This document shows positions 50,873 through 59,606 of a stretch of DNA of 64,000 nt, in pieces (position 1 is the stretch's first letter; the number at the start of each line of letters is the position of its first letter). Made by a program: the position numbers and the translations under genes. This DNA comes from a virus. The stretch is from positions 1 through 64,000 of the IMG/VR virus record IMGVR_UViG_3300035698_003705; one strand, given 5' to 3'. The notes below the pieces were generated by a model. The model was not told the DNA's origin. It saw only the letters and a list, made by a program, of their open reading frames with translations, and searched no databases.

Positions 50873-51235
50873 ATGAAAAAAGCTTCCGATAATCAGGTTG
50901 TATGGGCCTTACTCACTGAGGGGGTCACTCAAGCCCGATTAGATGCACACAGGGTACAGCTATTAATAGATAGAGCAGTCAAACTTGTAGAAGCATCATC
51001 AGACAAAGAACATCTCTACCAAGTTGCAGGTGATATAATCCAGGGGCTTCCTGAGAGAATGGGTGCTTTGAAAGGTTCTTTGGATAGAACTAACTGGGCA
51101 CTTGCGAAGATGGGTGCTGAAATCTTTGAGGATATGATGCCACTAGCAGACAAGGCTTTGGTGCAAGAAACCGTAAAGCCTATTCTAGCCAAAAGACTTG
51201 CTGCTAGATATATGAAAGAACGGGGACTATCTTGA
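50873..51235 (+). CDS. Small helical protein with C-terminal RYM tag
   Basis: The 120-residue all-helical protein has a C-terminus KRLAARYMKERGLS, a clear copy of the recurring tag. The N-terminus MKKASDNQ has a K-K-A-S site. It overlaps the next gene by four bases. Its helical body could be an internal head or scaffold component, and no family is recognised. Confidence 0.7.
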   Translation: MKKASDNQVVWALLTEGVTQARLDAHRVQLLIDRAVKLVEASSDKEHLYQVAGDIIQGLPERMGALKGSLDRTNWALAKMGAEIFEDMMPLADKALVQETVKPILAKRLAARYMKERGLS

Positions 51236-52785
51236 AATCTTTACTAGCAGGCTTTCTTGATATGAATGATGTTACGGGGATCAAAACCTTTGCTCCCTTT
51301 ACAGACTACGATCATGCAGAACGGGATCATCAAGACTCAGCACTACCTTCGCCACCGCACTCACGCAGTAAGCCCTTGCCGGGCACACCACAGTTCAATG
51401 TGCCTGGGTCTTCAGAGGATGCCCCTGATGGCAGAAGCCTAAGCAAAGACAGGGTGCGTACTAAAAGTGTTCCTGGTGAAGACTACACACCTAATGACCC
51501 GCAACCACGGACAACGCCTATTCGTAGGCAAACCTTAGCCTTAGAAGAGACTGCTGCAATTAAGGGGCCTACATTCCCAGGGGCAGACAGGCAAAAGGAA
51601 CAGCGTGGGGATGCTAAACGATACTATAAGAAGTATTACCTCAAGAACAAGACTAAGATTAAACGGCGTATGAAACGCTGGCACCGTAAGTGGGATACGA
51701 GACACCAGTTCAAGAAAGATAAAGACCGCAGAAACAATCATCCAAATCGTTTTAACAGATTTCCAGGGGGTTATTCAGATAATGCTGATAGGGCCCAAGA
51801 CACTAGAGACAAGAAAGCTTCGCTGTTCCCGATTCCTTTGTGGTATTTGCCCACACAAGAAGCAGTACAGTTAATAAGTTTGGACCTGAATAGTGGGTCT
51901 GTCAAATTATTGTTTGAGATTGGTGAAGTGAACATTCTTTTGGAAGATCTATTTGAAACTGTGGTCTTTGAGTCGGATGATGACTTGGAAGCTGTTTTTG
52001 AATATCTGGATACAGAATTAGGTTATGTGCCATCCGAAGAAGAAGCACAAGTAGAGCCGGATGACTATGAGGATCTTCTTGAAGACTGGTACTTCAAAGA
52101 CGCTGCTATGATAGAAAAGTTCCCCATGCAGGATTTACCCGCAGATCAGTACTACACTAAGTCTACACCCCGTAGTGAACGTAAAGAACGGGACATGCCC
52201 TTAGAGAAGCAGTTTAACCACGATGTTTTTGATTCTTCTGGGGCATCAGGTAAAACAATACCAGATACAGGAGATCTTATCAATAAGAAGGCGGTCCTGA
52301 TTGCTGAGATTAAAGAGGATTGCGATCCTAAACAATTGACACAAGCTGGAAATCTGAAACCTAAACTGGTAAGGACAGATGTTCCTAATTTGATATGGCT
52401 TTGGGATGTCCCTAGTTCTAAGGGAGGCTACTACAGAGTAAAAGTAAAAGTCTTGAAGCGAGGGAACAACCTCCACGTATCAAACCTAGATGTATTGGTA
52501 ACTTGTGCTTGCCCTTATTGGCAGTGGCAGGGGCCGGAACACTGGGCGAAAGTAGAAGGCTACCTTTATAAGAAGCCTTTAGGTACAGCGTCCCCGCCTA
52601 TCCAGAAGGATCCAGACGGAACACACAGGGCTTGTAAGCATGTGCTGGCAGTGTTTCAGAAGATGGAGAAGTACATCCTGAATAAAAACAGGCCTAAGTT
52701 TAGTTCAAAGGACGTTATTGTTGGTAACATTATGATGCGATATGCACAACGGCTACTGGAGGATGCCTATCATGCCGATGTATGA
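51232..52785 (+). CDS. SWIM-type zinc-finger protein with basic N-terminal region and C-terminal tag-like end
   Basis: The 517-residue protein starts at TTG 51232, overlapping the previous stop. An unstructured N-terminus leads into a very basic segment (KRYYKKYYLKNKTKIKRRMK, about 128-147) likely to bind nucleic acid. A K-K-A-S site is at about 196. The C-terminal third has CAC followed 40 residues later by RACKH, the CxC...CxH signature of SWIM zinc fingers. The end reads MRYAQRLLEDAYHADV, a tag variant. It may be an internal DNA-binding head protein. Confidence 0.7.
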   Translation: MKSLLAGFLDMNDVTGIKTFAPFTDYDHAERDHQDSALPSPPHSRSKPLPGTPQFNVPGSSEDAPDGRSLSKDRVRTKSVPGEDYTPNDPQPRTTPIRRQTLALEETAAIKGPTFPGADRQKEQRGDAKRYYKKYYLKNKTKIKRRMKRWHRKWDTRHQFKKDKDRRNNHPNRFNRFPGGYSDNADRAQDTRDKKASLFPIPLWYLPTQEAVQLISLDLNSGSVKLLFEIGEVNILLEDLFETVVFESDDDLEAVFEYLDTELGYVPSEEEAQVEPDDYEDLLEDWYFKDAAMIEKFPMQDLPADQYYTKSTPRSERKERDMPLEKQFNHDVFDSSGASGKTIPDTGDLINKKAVLIAEIKEDCDPKQLTQAGNLKPKLVRTDVPNLIWLWDVPSSKGGYYRVKVKVLKRGNNLHVSNLDVLVTCACPYWQWQGPEHWAKVEGYLYKKPLGTASPPIQKDPDGTHRACKHVLAVFQKMEKYILNKNRPKFSSKDVIVGNIMMRYAQRLLEDAYHADV

Positions 52786-52975
52786 GTATAAATGTACTGT
52801 TTGTGAAAACTTGTTTGAAAGGCTTCTGAACTTTAAGGAAAGCTCAGAAGACCAGTTCTGTCCAGATCCCGATTGTGGGGCTCTTTGTGAAAAGCAAGTC
52901 CCCAAGACTTCTTTTATACTGAAGGGTGATGGCTGGACGGAAAAGTTCTATCCTAATACTGGAAGGGGCGCTTGA
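52772..52975 (+). CDS. FmdB-like zinc ribbon protein 1
   Basis: The 67-residue protein begins MPMYEYKCTVCENLFE, the FmdB-type zinc-ribbon start, with a second pair CPDPDCG. ATG 52772 is chosen because GGAGG precedes it and the YEYKC motif starts there. It overlaps the previous gene by 14 bases. FmdB-like proteins are small putative regulators or metal-binding adaptors. A paralogue follows immediately. Confidence 0.8.
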   Translation: MPMYEYKCTVCENLFERLLNFKESSEDQFCPDPDCGALCEKQVPKTSFILKGDGWTEKFYPNTGRGA

Positions 52976-52976
52976 A

Positions 52977-53357
52977 ATGCCTATTTATGAATACATATGT
53001 ACAGAGTGTGAAGAACCCTTTGAGAAGGTTCTTCCTTTAGCAGAATATGACACACCCCAGAACTGTCCTGCTTGTGACGCTTTGGGGAAGAGGTCTGTTT
53101 CACACACATCTTTTATATTGGTTGGTGATAACTGGCCAAGCAAAGCTGGGCGGATCAGATCACAGAAGGCTAAACATAATAAAAAGCTAGATCAAAAAAC
53201 AAGGGATCATATAGCACCACTGCCAGATATGATTCCAAATGTGAATGGAGAAGAAGTGGGTTCTTGGGCGGAAGCTCAAAGGCTTGCCTCTAGTAAGGGA
53301 AAAGATACACGAAGCTATGAGGTTTTCGTGCAGAAGGAAAAGAAGAAGAATAAGTGA
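52977..53357 (+). CDS. FmdB-like zinc ribbon protein 2
   Basis: The 126-residue protein begins MPIYEYICTECEEPFE with a second pair CPACD, the same ribbon as the gene before, plus a basic, mainly disordered tail. Both keep a TSFIL-x-GD-x-W segment after the ribbon. ATG 52977 with GGAAGGGG upstream is used. Tandem copies suggest subfunctional zinc-binding adaptors in the virion or transcription. Confidence 0.8.
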   Translation: MPIYEYICTECEEPFEKVLPLAEYDTPQNCPACDALGKRSVSHTSFILVGDNWPSKAGRIRSQKAKHNKKLDQKTRDHIAPLPDMIPNVNGEEVGSWAEAQRLASSKGKDTRSYEVFVQKEKKKNK

Positions 53358-53367
53358 GGGTTTTATT

Positions 53368-54162
53368 ATGAGTGACTCTTTTGGCCCCTTTGATGTTAGA
53401 GTTGGAATTTTAGAGAGATCTAGCCACCTCATTGATTTAGTATTGCGACAGCAACCGGGCAGTACAGCTTTCAGGTTGTTTCACAGTAAGAACCTGGAAG
53501 ATGCCTATGGAACGATGGCTACTTCTGGTTTAGCTGGGACAGGTGGTGCTTTGGCACTGGAAGCCAGGGCTGGTCAACTGGTACAGACAGATACTATCCA
53601 TCGTAAGGGTTGGATAGTAGAAGAAGTCCGGCGTGGCCAAACAAGTTTTAAACTAGACCTTGAAGATCTAAGCTCTTCGGATGAAGTCTTTGCGTACTTC
53701 CGGGTACAAGAGGCCCGTGGTGGCTCCTGGTTAGTCTCTCCCGGCCCTGTGAATATAGCCTACCCTGTTATGGGTCCTATCCTTATAGTGCCCTCAGCAT
53801 CCTTTTTTGCTTCTTCTGCTAGTGTGTTTACAATGCAGGGTCTAGCACCTGGAAACACTACTTGTACAGCAGGGGCCATTCCATTTTTTGATCCAACTGT
53901 ACAGGTACCATTGCCACTTCATATGGTCTTCCCACGGCCTGCTGCTTCTGTGATAATTAAAAACCTAGCTGCTGTAGGAACTGGAATGCTTGTAAGCTTT
54001 GGTTTAGGGCAGCCTATGATAGCTGTTGATGGTGGTCAGTCTACCACTCCAACGGGCGGCGGCTATGCACAACCTGGTGTCCGAGAAGTTATTATTGCTG
54101 CCACAGGTGGTGCTGCAATAAGCTTTTCTATCGAAGCTGTTGTAGGCAACGAGATTAGATAG
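53368..54162 (+). CDS. Hypothetical virion structural protein
   Basis: The 264-residue protein starts at ATG 53368 after GAGGG, downstream of the longer open frame. It is Gly/Ala/Val-rich with many beta-type segments (RGGSWLVSPGPVNIAYPVMGPILIVPSASFF) and no charged linker. It resembles tail-tube-like or decoration proteins by composition only. It precedes the MARAYLVL family. Confidence 0.68.
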   Translation: MSDSFGPFDVRVGILERSSHLIDLVLRQQPGSTAFRLFHSKNLEDAYGTMATSGLAGTGGALALEARAGQLVQTDTIHRKGWIVEEVRRGQTSFKLDLEDLSSSDEVFAYFRVQEARGGSWLVSPGPVNIAYPVMGPILIVPSASFFASSASVFTMQGLAPGNTTCTAGAIPFFDPTVQVPLPLHMVFPRPAASVIIKNLAAVGTGMLVSFGLGQPMIAVDGGQSTTPTGGGYAQPGVREVIIAATGGAAISFSIEAVVGNEIR

Positions 54163-54224
54163 GCAAACTAATGCCCCACATCCCTTATTATTATTTTCTA
54201 TAGGTATGAAAACTTGAACTGCTT

Positions 54225-54238
54225 CCTGCAAACGCAGG
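54225..54238 (+). repeat. Small hairpin before the large repeat protein
   Basis: CCTGC and GCAGG arms flank an AAAC loop, followed by a strong ribosome site. It may affect translation or mark a processing site. Confidence 0.35.
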
Positions 54239-54263
54239 GGGGTGAATTGACAGGAGGTGTTTA

Positions 54264-57200
54264 ATGCCTTATATTTGTTTAGCAAGAGACGATCTTCCAG
54301 GCGGAACCATTCAAGTTCTTGACTTGGCACCTAACACATCATTGGCCATTCCTTCTTTAGGGCAGCCACAAACTTGTTATGTGAACAGAGTACAGACTGA
54401 TGTGGCCTCAGTAGATGCTTCGGGGCATCTAGTCCAGACCAAAGCCGATGGCCTACATGCTTATCTTTGGGATAGAGTAGAGCCGGGCGGTGCTGAACAA
54501 GCAGAAGGGCTTATTACATCAGCAGGCCCCGTGGATGGGGACACGCTTACTCTAGGCGGCGTGGCTTTTGGTTGCGTTGTTAATTTTGCAACAGGGTCAG
54601 TAACCGTTGACCCAGCAGTCCCTGTTTTGATTGGTGATAGCTTTTCAATTAAGGGCATTAACTTTGATGCAGTAACACCATTCCCCTACGGGGAGATTAC
54701 GTGTGGCACTATTACAGCAGGAACAACTTTTACTATTGATGGAAATATTTTAACCGCAGTAGAAGATCTAGCTATTGGTACGGCGCAAACAACCAGTGTT
54801 GTAGATACAGATACTTTTTCTGTGAAGACAGTACCTTTTACGGCTGTTGACAACATAACTACAGGGTCCATTACTGTTGATCCTGCTGCTGATGTCTTAG
54901 CAGGTGACGGCTTTACTATTAAAACAATTGGTTTTTTAGCCGTAGATACAAATCCATATGGCACAATAGATTGTGGGGCTGTTGTAGTAGGTGACACCGT
55001 AACCATTGATGCCACACCCTTTACTGCCATAGAGACCTTTGGTGTAGGCACAGCCCAAATGACAGGTTGTGCAGCGGCGGACAATTTTACAGTAAAAGGC
55101 ATCACTTTTACAGCTCAAAATGGTGCTGCTAATCCTGCACTACAGCAGTTTGATGATGAGGCCGCATCAGGTAGTGCTATTGCAACAGCTACTTCATTGG
55201 CGTTAACTATAAACGATCCTGCTTCACAGGCACTTATTTCTGCTGCTTTGCCTGCATTGGCGATTTGTTCTGCAGCTACCGGAGGAACAGATACTGTAAC
55301 AGTTACTGCTTCAGTTCCTGGTACCCCCGGTGAGTTTCTATTGACTGAGAATACAGCAAGCGTAAGGATAGTTATTTCAGGTGCTGCTATGGTAGCACCT
55401 GCTATTGTAGCCGCAGCAGGAGATTTTGGTTCAGCCTTGCAGTTTGATGGTGTTACTGATCTTGTAGCAACGTCGCTTGCAGATGCTATTGATGCAGGAG
55501 GACTAGCACTAAACGCTTGTGTTGTCGTAGCCAGCCAAGTCCAAGTTGAAGGAAACGTGGCTGGTTTAGTAGGCATTCTGGCTTGGTCTACCACATCTGG
55601 TGTGGTAACACTTGCACCGCTTACTGAAATGGGGATGGCTCTTCCGGTTTACGCAAATGTACCGCATGAGTTTTATGCACAGGATTCTGTTCTTACCGTA
55701 GAAGAGGTTGCAGAATCTATTGCACTCTCTATGGCGGATGCTTCCATTGCTATTGCTATGGACTTGGTTGTGCCGTTAGGCGATCACATTCAGAACATCG
55801 CTCGGACAGGGCGTGTTGTTGATTTTGAGTCTGATGATGTTGGCCTTGTTGATAAGTTTGCTCTGACAGAAACTACGGGTGGTATAAGACTCGCTATTTC
55901 AGGGGCTACTATGGATCTGGTTCTTGCGGATAGTTCTGCTCAAGAATTTGATGGCCTTGCTAACGCAGGCAGTGATATAGTTTCTGCCACTACTTTGGCA
56001 GCTACAATTAACCATGCTAATTCTCAGGCCGCTATTTCTGCTGTAGTTCCGAATCTAATTGTTTGCGCTGCAGCTAATGGTGGTACGGACACTGTAACAC
56101 TAACAGCTTCGGATCCTGGAACACAGGGTGAGTTTGCACTGGCACAAACCGGAGGCACCATTACACTTTCAGGCGCTGCTATGGCACACACACCTCCAAA
56201 CCCCGCAGCCCAAGAGTTTGGCTCTTCTGCTGAGTATGCTGGTGTAGTGGTAAATATCTCAACTGCTCTTAAAGCAGCTATAGATGACCCAGCTTTGAAT
56301 CTTAACTGTGTTGTTAATGGGGCTGTCTTGGAAGTTACGGGGACAGTTGTTGGTGTTGCCGGTGAGTATGACTGGTCTACATCAGCAGCCTTGGAATTGG
56401 TTTTGGACCCCTTAGCGGGGATTCGAACAGCTCTTCCAGACTATACGGCTAACCCCCATCAGTTCCTTTCCAGTGCTGCTGTAGCAGCCGGTGCCCCAGC
56501 TTTAGTCGCTGCTTCTATAGCAGCTTGTATGGCAGACACTTCAGTGGCTACTGCTATGGACTTGCTGGCTCCCTTAGGAGCACATGTTGATACTATTACT
56601 CCAGTCGGTGGGGTTGTAAGTTTTGCTTCAACAATTAGAGGCCTTCTAGGACAGTTTGCTTTGACAGAAAGTACTGCCACTGTAAGACTTACAGTTTCAG
56701 GAGCAAATATGGATCTTGTACTTGCAGACCCTGCAGCTCAAGAGTTTGACGGTTTGCTTGGTGTAGCTTCTAATGCAGATGTTGCTCTTACTTTGACAGA
56801 TGCTATTAATGATGCTGCAAGTATCGTGCTTGTAAGGGCTGCTAATACTAATGTATATGCAGATGCCACAGCAAATGTAGCTACTGTTGAATTGCTTGCA
56901 ATGTTTGACCCGGGCGGTGCACCTGTTGTGCAGTACGGACCGGATGGCAGCTTGACTCTAGCTAGCTCAAGTGCTACACGTTTGGCTTTGAACACAGGAA
57001 CTGTAACAGATCGTATGTACCGTACTAATGAAAATTGGAATGGTACTACGATGACAAACACTGTAACTGCTCTGCTAGCAAGGCTAGATGCAGGTTCGAG
57101 TATGACTTTGAGTGACATTAACACATTGCTTACTGCTCAGGCAGGAACGTCTCTAATTGCAGGAGGCACATCTTCTACAGGTACAGTGGATGACATCCTA

Positions 57201-57638
57201 AACATCTTGGCTGGTAGAGGTTATCGGATTTCAAAAATGAGTTCCGCTAGTACTTTCAATCAGTTTACGACTGTAGCAAACCCCACCTATGAATGGGAAG
57301 CAACCCAACGGGGTGGCTTTACAGAAAACGTTCTTGTGTATGGGGATACAATGCTTCATGGTGAAGTTGTATCCAGTACATTGGGCGGTACAACAGTGGC
57401 AAGGGAGATTACTCCCATACGCCACACAATTGATACAGATGCCTTTAAGATTTCTGTGGCTTCTGGTCAACTTGCTGTTTTTGGTAGTGTAAGTGGGATG
57501 CCGCCGGTAACCTTGTGGCCCGATAGTGACACCCGCCCCTTTTATCCCTGGTTGCATCAAGGAACCTTGCAGTACCCCGCCGTGACAAACGCACGGGTAC
57601 TCACTGTTTATGATGATTCCGGGAATGTATTAGCTTAA
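54264..57638 (+). CDS. Large paralogue of the MARAYLVL family carrying a repeat-rich insertion
   Basis: The 1124-residue protein starts at ATG 54264 with AGGAGG upstream. Residues 1-75 (ARDDLPGGTIQVLDLAPNTS and LHAYLWDRVE) and the last 175 (GTVDDILNILAGRGYRI ... VLTVYDDSGNVLA) match the two 255-residue genes downstream. Between them sits about 800 residues of beta repeats with recurring units such as DSFSIKGINFDAV and FALTE-x-T-x-x-R-L-x-x-SGA-x-M. They include a twice-repeated MDLVLAD-x-x-AQEFDGL. The insertion probably forms an extended spike or fibre on a shared base, perhaps a receptor-binding or decoration fibre. Confidence 0.75.
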   Translation: MPYICLARDDLPGGTIQVLDLAPNTSLAIPSLGQPQTCYVNRVQTDVASVDASGHLVQTKADGLHAYLWDRVEPGGAEQAEGLITSAGPVDGDTLTLGGVAFGCVVNFATGSVTVDPAVPVLIGDSFSIKGINFDAVTPFPYGEITCGTITAGTTFTIDGNILTAVEDLAIGTAQTTSVVDTDTFSVKTVPFTAVDNITTGSITVDPAADVLAGDGFTIKTIGFLAVDTNPYGTIDCGAVVVGDTVTIDATPFTAIETFGVGTAQMTGCAAADNFTVKGITFTAQNGAANPALQQFDDEAASGSAIATATSLALTINDPASQALISAALPALAICSAATGGTDTVTVTASVPGTPGEFLLTENTASVRIVISGAAMVAPAIVAAAGDFGSALQFDGVTDLVATSLADAIDAGGLALNACVVVASQVQVEGNVAGLVGILAWSTTSGVVTLAPLTEMGMALPVYANVPHEFYAQDSVLTVEEVAESIALSMADASIAIAMDLVVPLGDHIQNIARTGRVVDFESDDVGLVDKFALTETTGGIRLAISGATMDLVLADSSAQEFDGLANAGSDIVSATTLAATINHANSQAAISAVVPNLIVCAAANGGTDTVTLTASDPGTQGEFALAQTGGTITLSGAAMAHTPPNPAAQEFGSSAEYAGVVVNISTALKAAIDDPALNLNCVVNGAVLEVTGTVVGVAGEYDWSTSAALELVLDPLAGIRTALPDYTANPHQFLSSAAVAAGAPALVAASIAACMADTSVATAMDLLAPLGAHVDTITPVGGVVSFASTIRGLLGQFALTESTATVRLTVSGANMDLVLADPAAQEFDGLLGVASNADVALTLTDAINDAASIVLVRAANTNVYADATANVATVELLAMFDPGGAPVVQYGPDGSLTLASSSATRLALNTGTVTDRMYRTNENWNGTTMTNTVTALLARLDAGSSMTLSDINTLLTAQAGTSLIAGGTSSTGTVDDILNILAGRGYRISKMSSASTFNQFTTVANPTYEWEATQRGGFTENVLVYGDTMLHGEVVSSTLGGTTVAREITPIRHTIDTDAFKISVASGQLAVFGSVSGMPPVTLWPDSDTRPFYPWLHQGTLQYPAVTNARVLTVYDDSGNVLA

Positions 57639-57649
57639 GGAGGTTTCTC

Positions 57650-58423
57650 ATGGCTAGAGCTTATTTAGTGCTGAATCGAAAAGACATTGAAGATTCTGGT
57701 TTGCAAGTGACGGATCTGTGGCCGAACACTTCGCAGCGGAACGCCGTATATGACCCTATTGGTCAGACCGGTTATTTGGCATTCACCGCACAGAACGACA
57801 CAGTTGTAACGGCTGGTGCAAACGATCTGATGGCAGCTGACACCTATGGTCTTTCTGCATATATGATTGACAATGTGGAAGACAATGATAATGGTGGTGG
57901 CAACATCATTTTGTCAGATGCTTTTGCAAATGCCATTGCTGAAGACATTCTCAATGTTATTATTGCAGGCACAGCACTGACTCTGGCTGCTGTCAATGCT
58001 ATTATTGTAGCTGTTATTACAGGTAGTGCCGCAACAGGCTTGGCAACAGGCAACTCCACAGGAACAGTAGAAGAGATTCTTCATATTCTTGCTGGTGAGG
58101 TTTACAAAGTAGCCGCTACTGCAGCGCTATCTCTTGCAGGCGGCTTTGTAGCACCCCACGTTCGTGTGGGTGGTTTTGTGGCTTCCACGGAATCTGATTA
58201 TAGACATGTACGTGTTTATACAGATACCGGGGCTATTCACATTTCAAGGTTTGCTGGACAGCTGAAACTGTTGGCTGCTGCAACTTTCCTGTTCAACAAT
58301 CCCAGTTTGACCTACGGTGCAGCTGGTACTGCCCTGTTCTCAGACGGTACACACATACTAGCTACCTATCTAGGGGCTGCTGTGGTAGTGTATGATTCAT
58401 TGGGGAATGTGATTATTAACTAA
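57650..58423 (+). CDS. MARAYLVL-family structural protein 1
   Basis: The 257-residue protein has a strong AAGGAGG site. It shares with the next gene MARAYLVL-x-RKD, LQ-x-x-DLWPN, a PGQTGYL-F-TAQ-like segment and a C-terminal YRHVRVYTDTGAIHIS and AAVVVYD-x-x-GNVI block. A hydrophobic Ala/Thr-rich middle (70-150) varies. It is probably a structural virion subunit, possibly a fibre or decoration base. Tandem paralogues suggest hetero-oligomers or host-range variation. Confidence 0.72.
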   Translation: MARAYLVLNRKDIEDSGLQVTDLWPNTSQRNAVYDPIGQTGYLAFTAQNDTVVTAGANDLMAADTYGLSAYMIDNVEDNDNGGGNIILSDAFANAIAEDILNVIIAGTALTLAAVNAIIVAVITGSAATGLATGNSTGTVEEILHILAGEVYKVAATAALSLAGGFVAPHVRVGGFVASTESDYRHVRVYTDTGAIHISRFAGQLKLLAAATFLFNNPSLTYGAAGTALFSDGTHILATYLGAAVVVYDSLGNVIIN

Positions 58424-58431
58424 GTGCTTTT

Positions 58432-58469
58432 AAGTGGTGCTGATAGGGAATGCCTTATCAGCACCACTT
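58432..58469 (+). terminator. Long perfect hairpin between two paralogues, no U-tract
   Basis: AAGTGGTGCTGATA at 58432-58445 pairs perfectly over 14 bases with 58456-58469, with a 10-base loop. No T-run follows. It may slow polymerase, protect the 3' end of the upstream mRNA, or be a processing site that sets the ratio of the two structural proteins. Confidence 0.5.
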
Positions 58470-58501
58470 GAGACACAAACTTAACTTAGGAGGAGTTTAT
58501 T

Positions 58502-59266
58502 ATGGCAAGAGCATATTTAGTGCTAGCAAGAAAAGACATGGAAGATAACAACCTTCAGATCCTGGATCTCTGGCCAAACTCTTCTTTGAGAAACACGTCT
58601 ATTGATCCCGCAGGACAGACTGGCTATCTGGGATTCACTGCCCAAAGTGATACAGTTACTCTAGCCACACCTGTAGCAGTAGATATTTTTGTAGGAGACA
58701 CCTACGGACTTGCTGCTTATATAGCAGACAATGTAGAAGACATGGTTGGTAATCTGGCTTGTACTGCTGCTAAAGCAAATGCGGCTGCAACAGCCCTCTT
58801 GACAATCGCTGCCGCAGGTACAGCCCTTACAGAAACAACCATCAATGCAAGTCTAGCAGCCGATCTCAGTGCTGGTTCTGTGTTGGCTACAGCACCCTCA
58901 ACAGGGACCGTGGCTGAAGTTCTCAGGATCATAAGCGGTGAAGTTTACAAAGTAGCAGACGGGGCTATTATCTCCGGTGCTGCTCACGCATTTGCAGTAC
59001 ATACACGAAAAGGCAGCTTCGTTGCCTCAACAGATTCTCACTACAGAAGTGTTCGGACTTTTATTGATACCGGTGCTCTACACATCTCCAGAGATGTGGG
59101 TGCCCTTAGTAAATTTTGTTCAACAGCATACGTATGGAACAACGGCACCCTTACCTATGGTGTTGGTGGGACCGCCCTGTTCCTTGATAGCACTGCTATC
59201 CCAACAACCCATTTGGGCGCAGCTATTGTAGTGTATGACGCCTCTGGAAACGTTATCACAAACTAG
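58502..59266 (+). CDS. MARAYLVL-family structural protein 2
   Basis: The 254-residue close relative of the previous protein (ARAYLVLARKDMED, LQILDLWPNSSLRN, SAHFAVHTRKGSF-like segment and YDASGNVITN end) has a strong AGGAGG site. The Ala-rich helical middle differs most. A strong terminator follows, so this is the end of the family operon. Confidence 0.72.
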   Translation: MARAYLVLARKDMEDNNLQILDLWPNSSLRNTSIDPAGQTGYLGFTAQSDTVTLATPVAVDIFVGDTYGLAAYIADNVEDMVGNLACTAAKANAAATALLTIAAAGTALTETTINASLAADLSAGSVLATAPSTGTVAEVLRIISGEVYKVADGAIISGAAHAFAVHTRKGSFVASTDSHYRSVRTFIDTGALHISRDVGALSKFCSTAYVWNNGTLTYGVGGTALFLDSTAIPTTHLGAAIVVYDASGNVITN

Positions 59267-59293
59267 CTCCCCTGCAATCTTTTATCTATAGAG

Positions 59294-59331
59294 ACCCCTA
59301 CTTGTAAGAGATCCTTACAAGTAGGGGTTTT
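59294..59331 (+). terminator. Strong rho-independent terminator
   Basis: A 15-bp perfect stem (59294-59308 with 59314-59328) with a short AGATC loop is followed by TTTT. It separates the MARAYLVL operon from the small-gene cluster. Confidence 0.9.
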
Positions 59332-59360
59332 CTCGCATTTAACATAAGGAGTATAAAACT

Positions 59361-59588
59361 ATGGACAATTTCTACAGAACAACAGACCTCTATTATGCAG
59401 CTTATCTTAAAGTAGCTGGGGTTCCCTTCGTTGAAACTACCCGCGAAGGTGATAGAGTGACTTTCGTATTCCAAATTGTGGAAGGTATGCGGGATCTGAA
59501 AAATGGCTTCTATAACAGAACAGCCAAAGTTTCAGCCCTGTCCTTCACAGACGAAATACGAACCATGAAAACCCTTACACACGGGTAA
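59361..59588 (+). CDS. DUF5659-like small protein
   Basis: The 75-residue protein starts FYRTTDLYYAAYLKVAGVPF, has RVTFVFQIVEG in the middle and a helical end, matching the pattern of the phage domain DUF5659 (fyTTDLylAAyL ... FvF). Function is unknown. AAGGAG precedes its ATG. It heads a small cluster of three short genes before the intein-containing structural gene. Confidence 0.7.
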   Translation: MDNFYRTTDLYYAAYLKVAGVPFVETTREGDRVTFVFQIVEGMRDLKNGFYNRTAKVSALSFTDEIRTMKTLTHG

Positions 59589-59606
59589 AGTATTAGAAGG
59601 ACTGCG

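Noticed and set aside
55115-55594. Minus-strand 159-codon reading frame within the large repeat protein
   Set aside because: It lies fully inside a well-supported + strand gene with repeat homology to its paralogues. Composition mirrors the Ala/Thr-rich complement.
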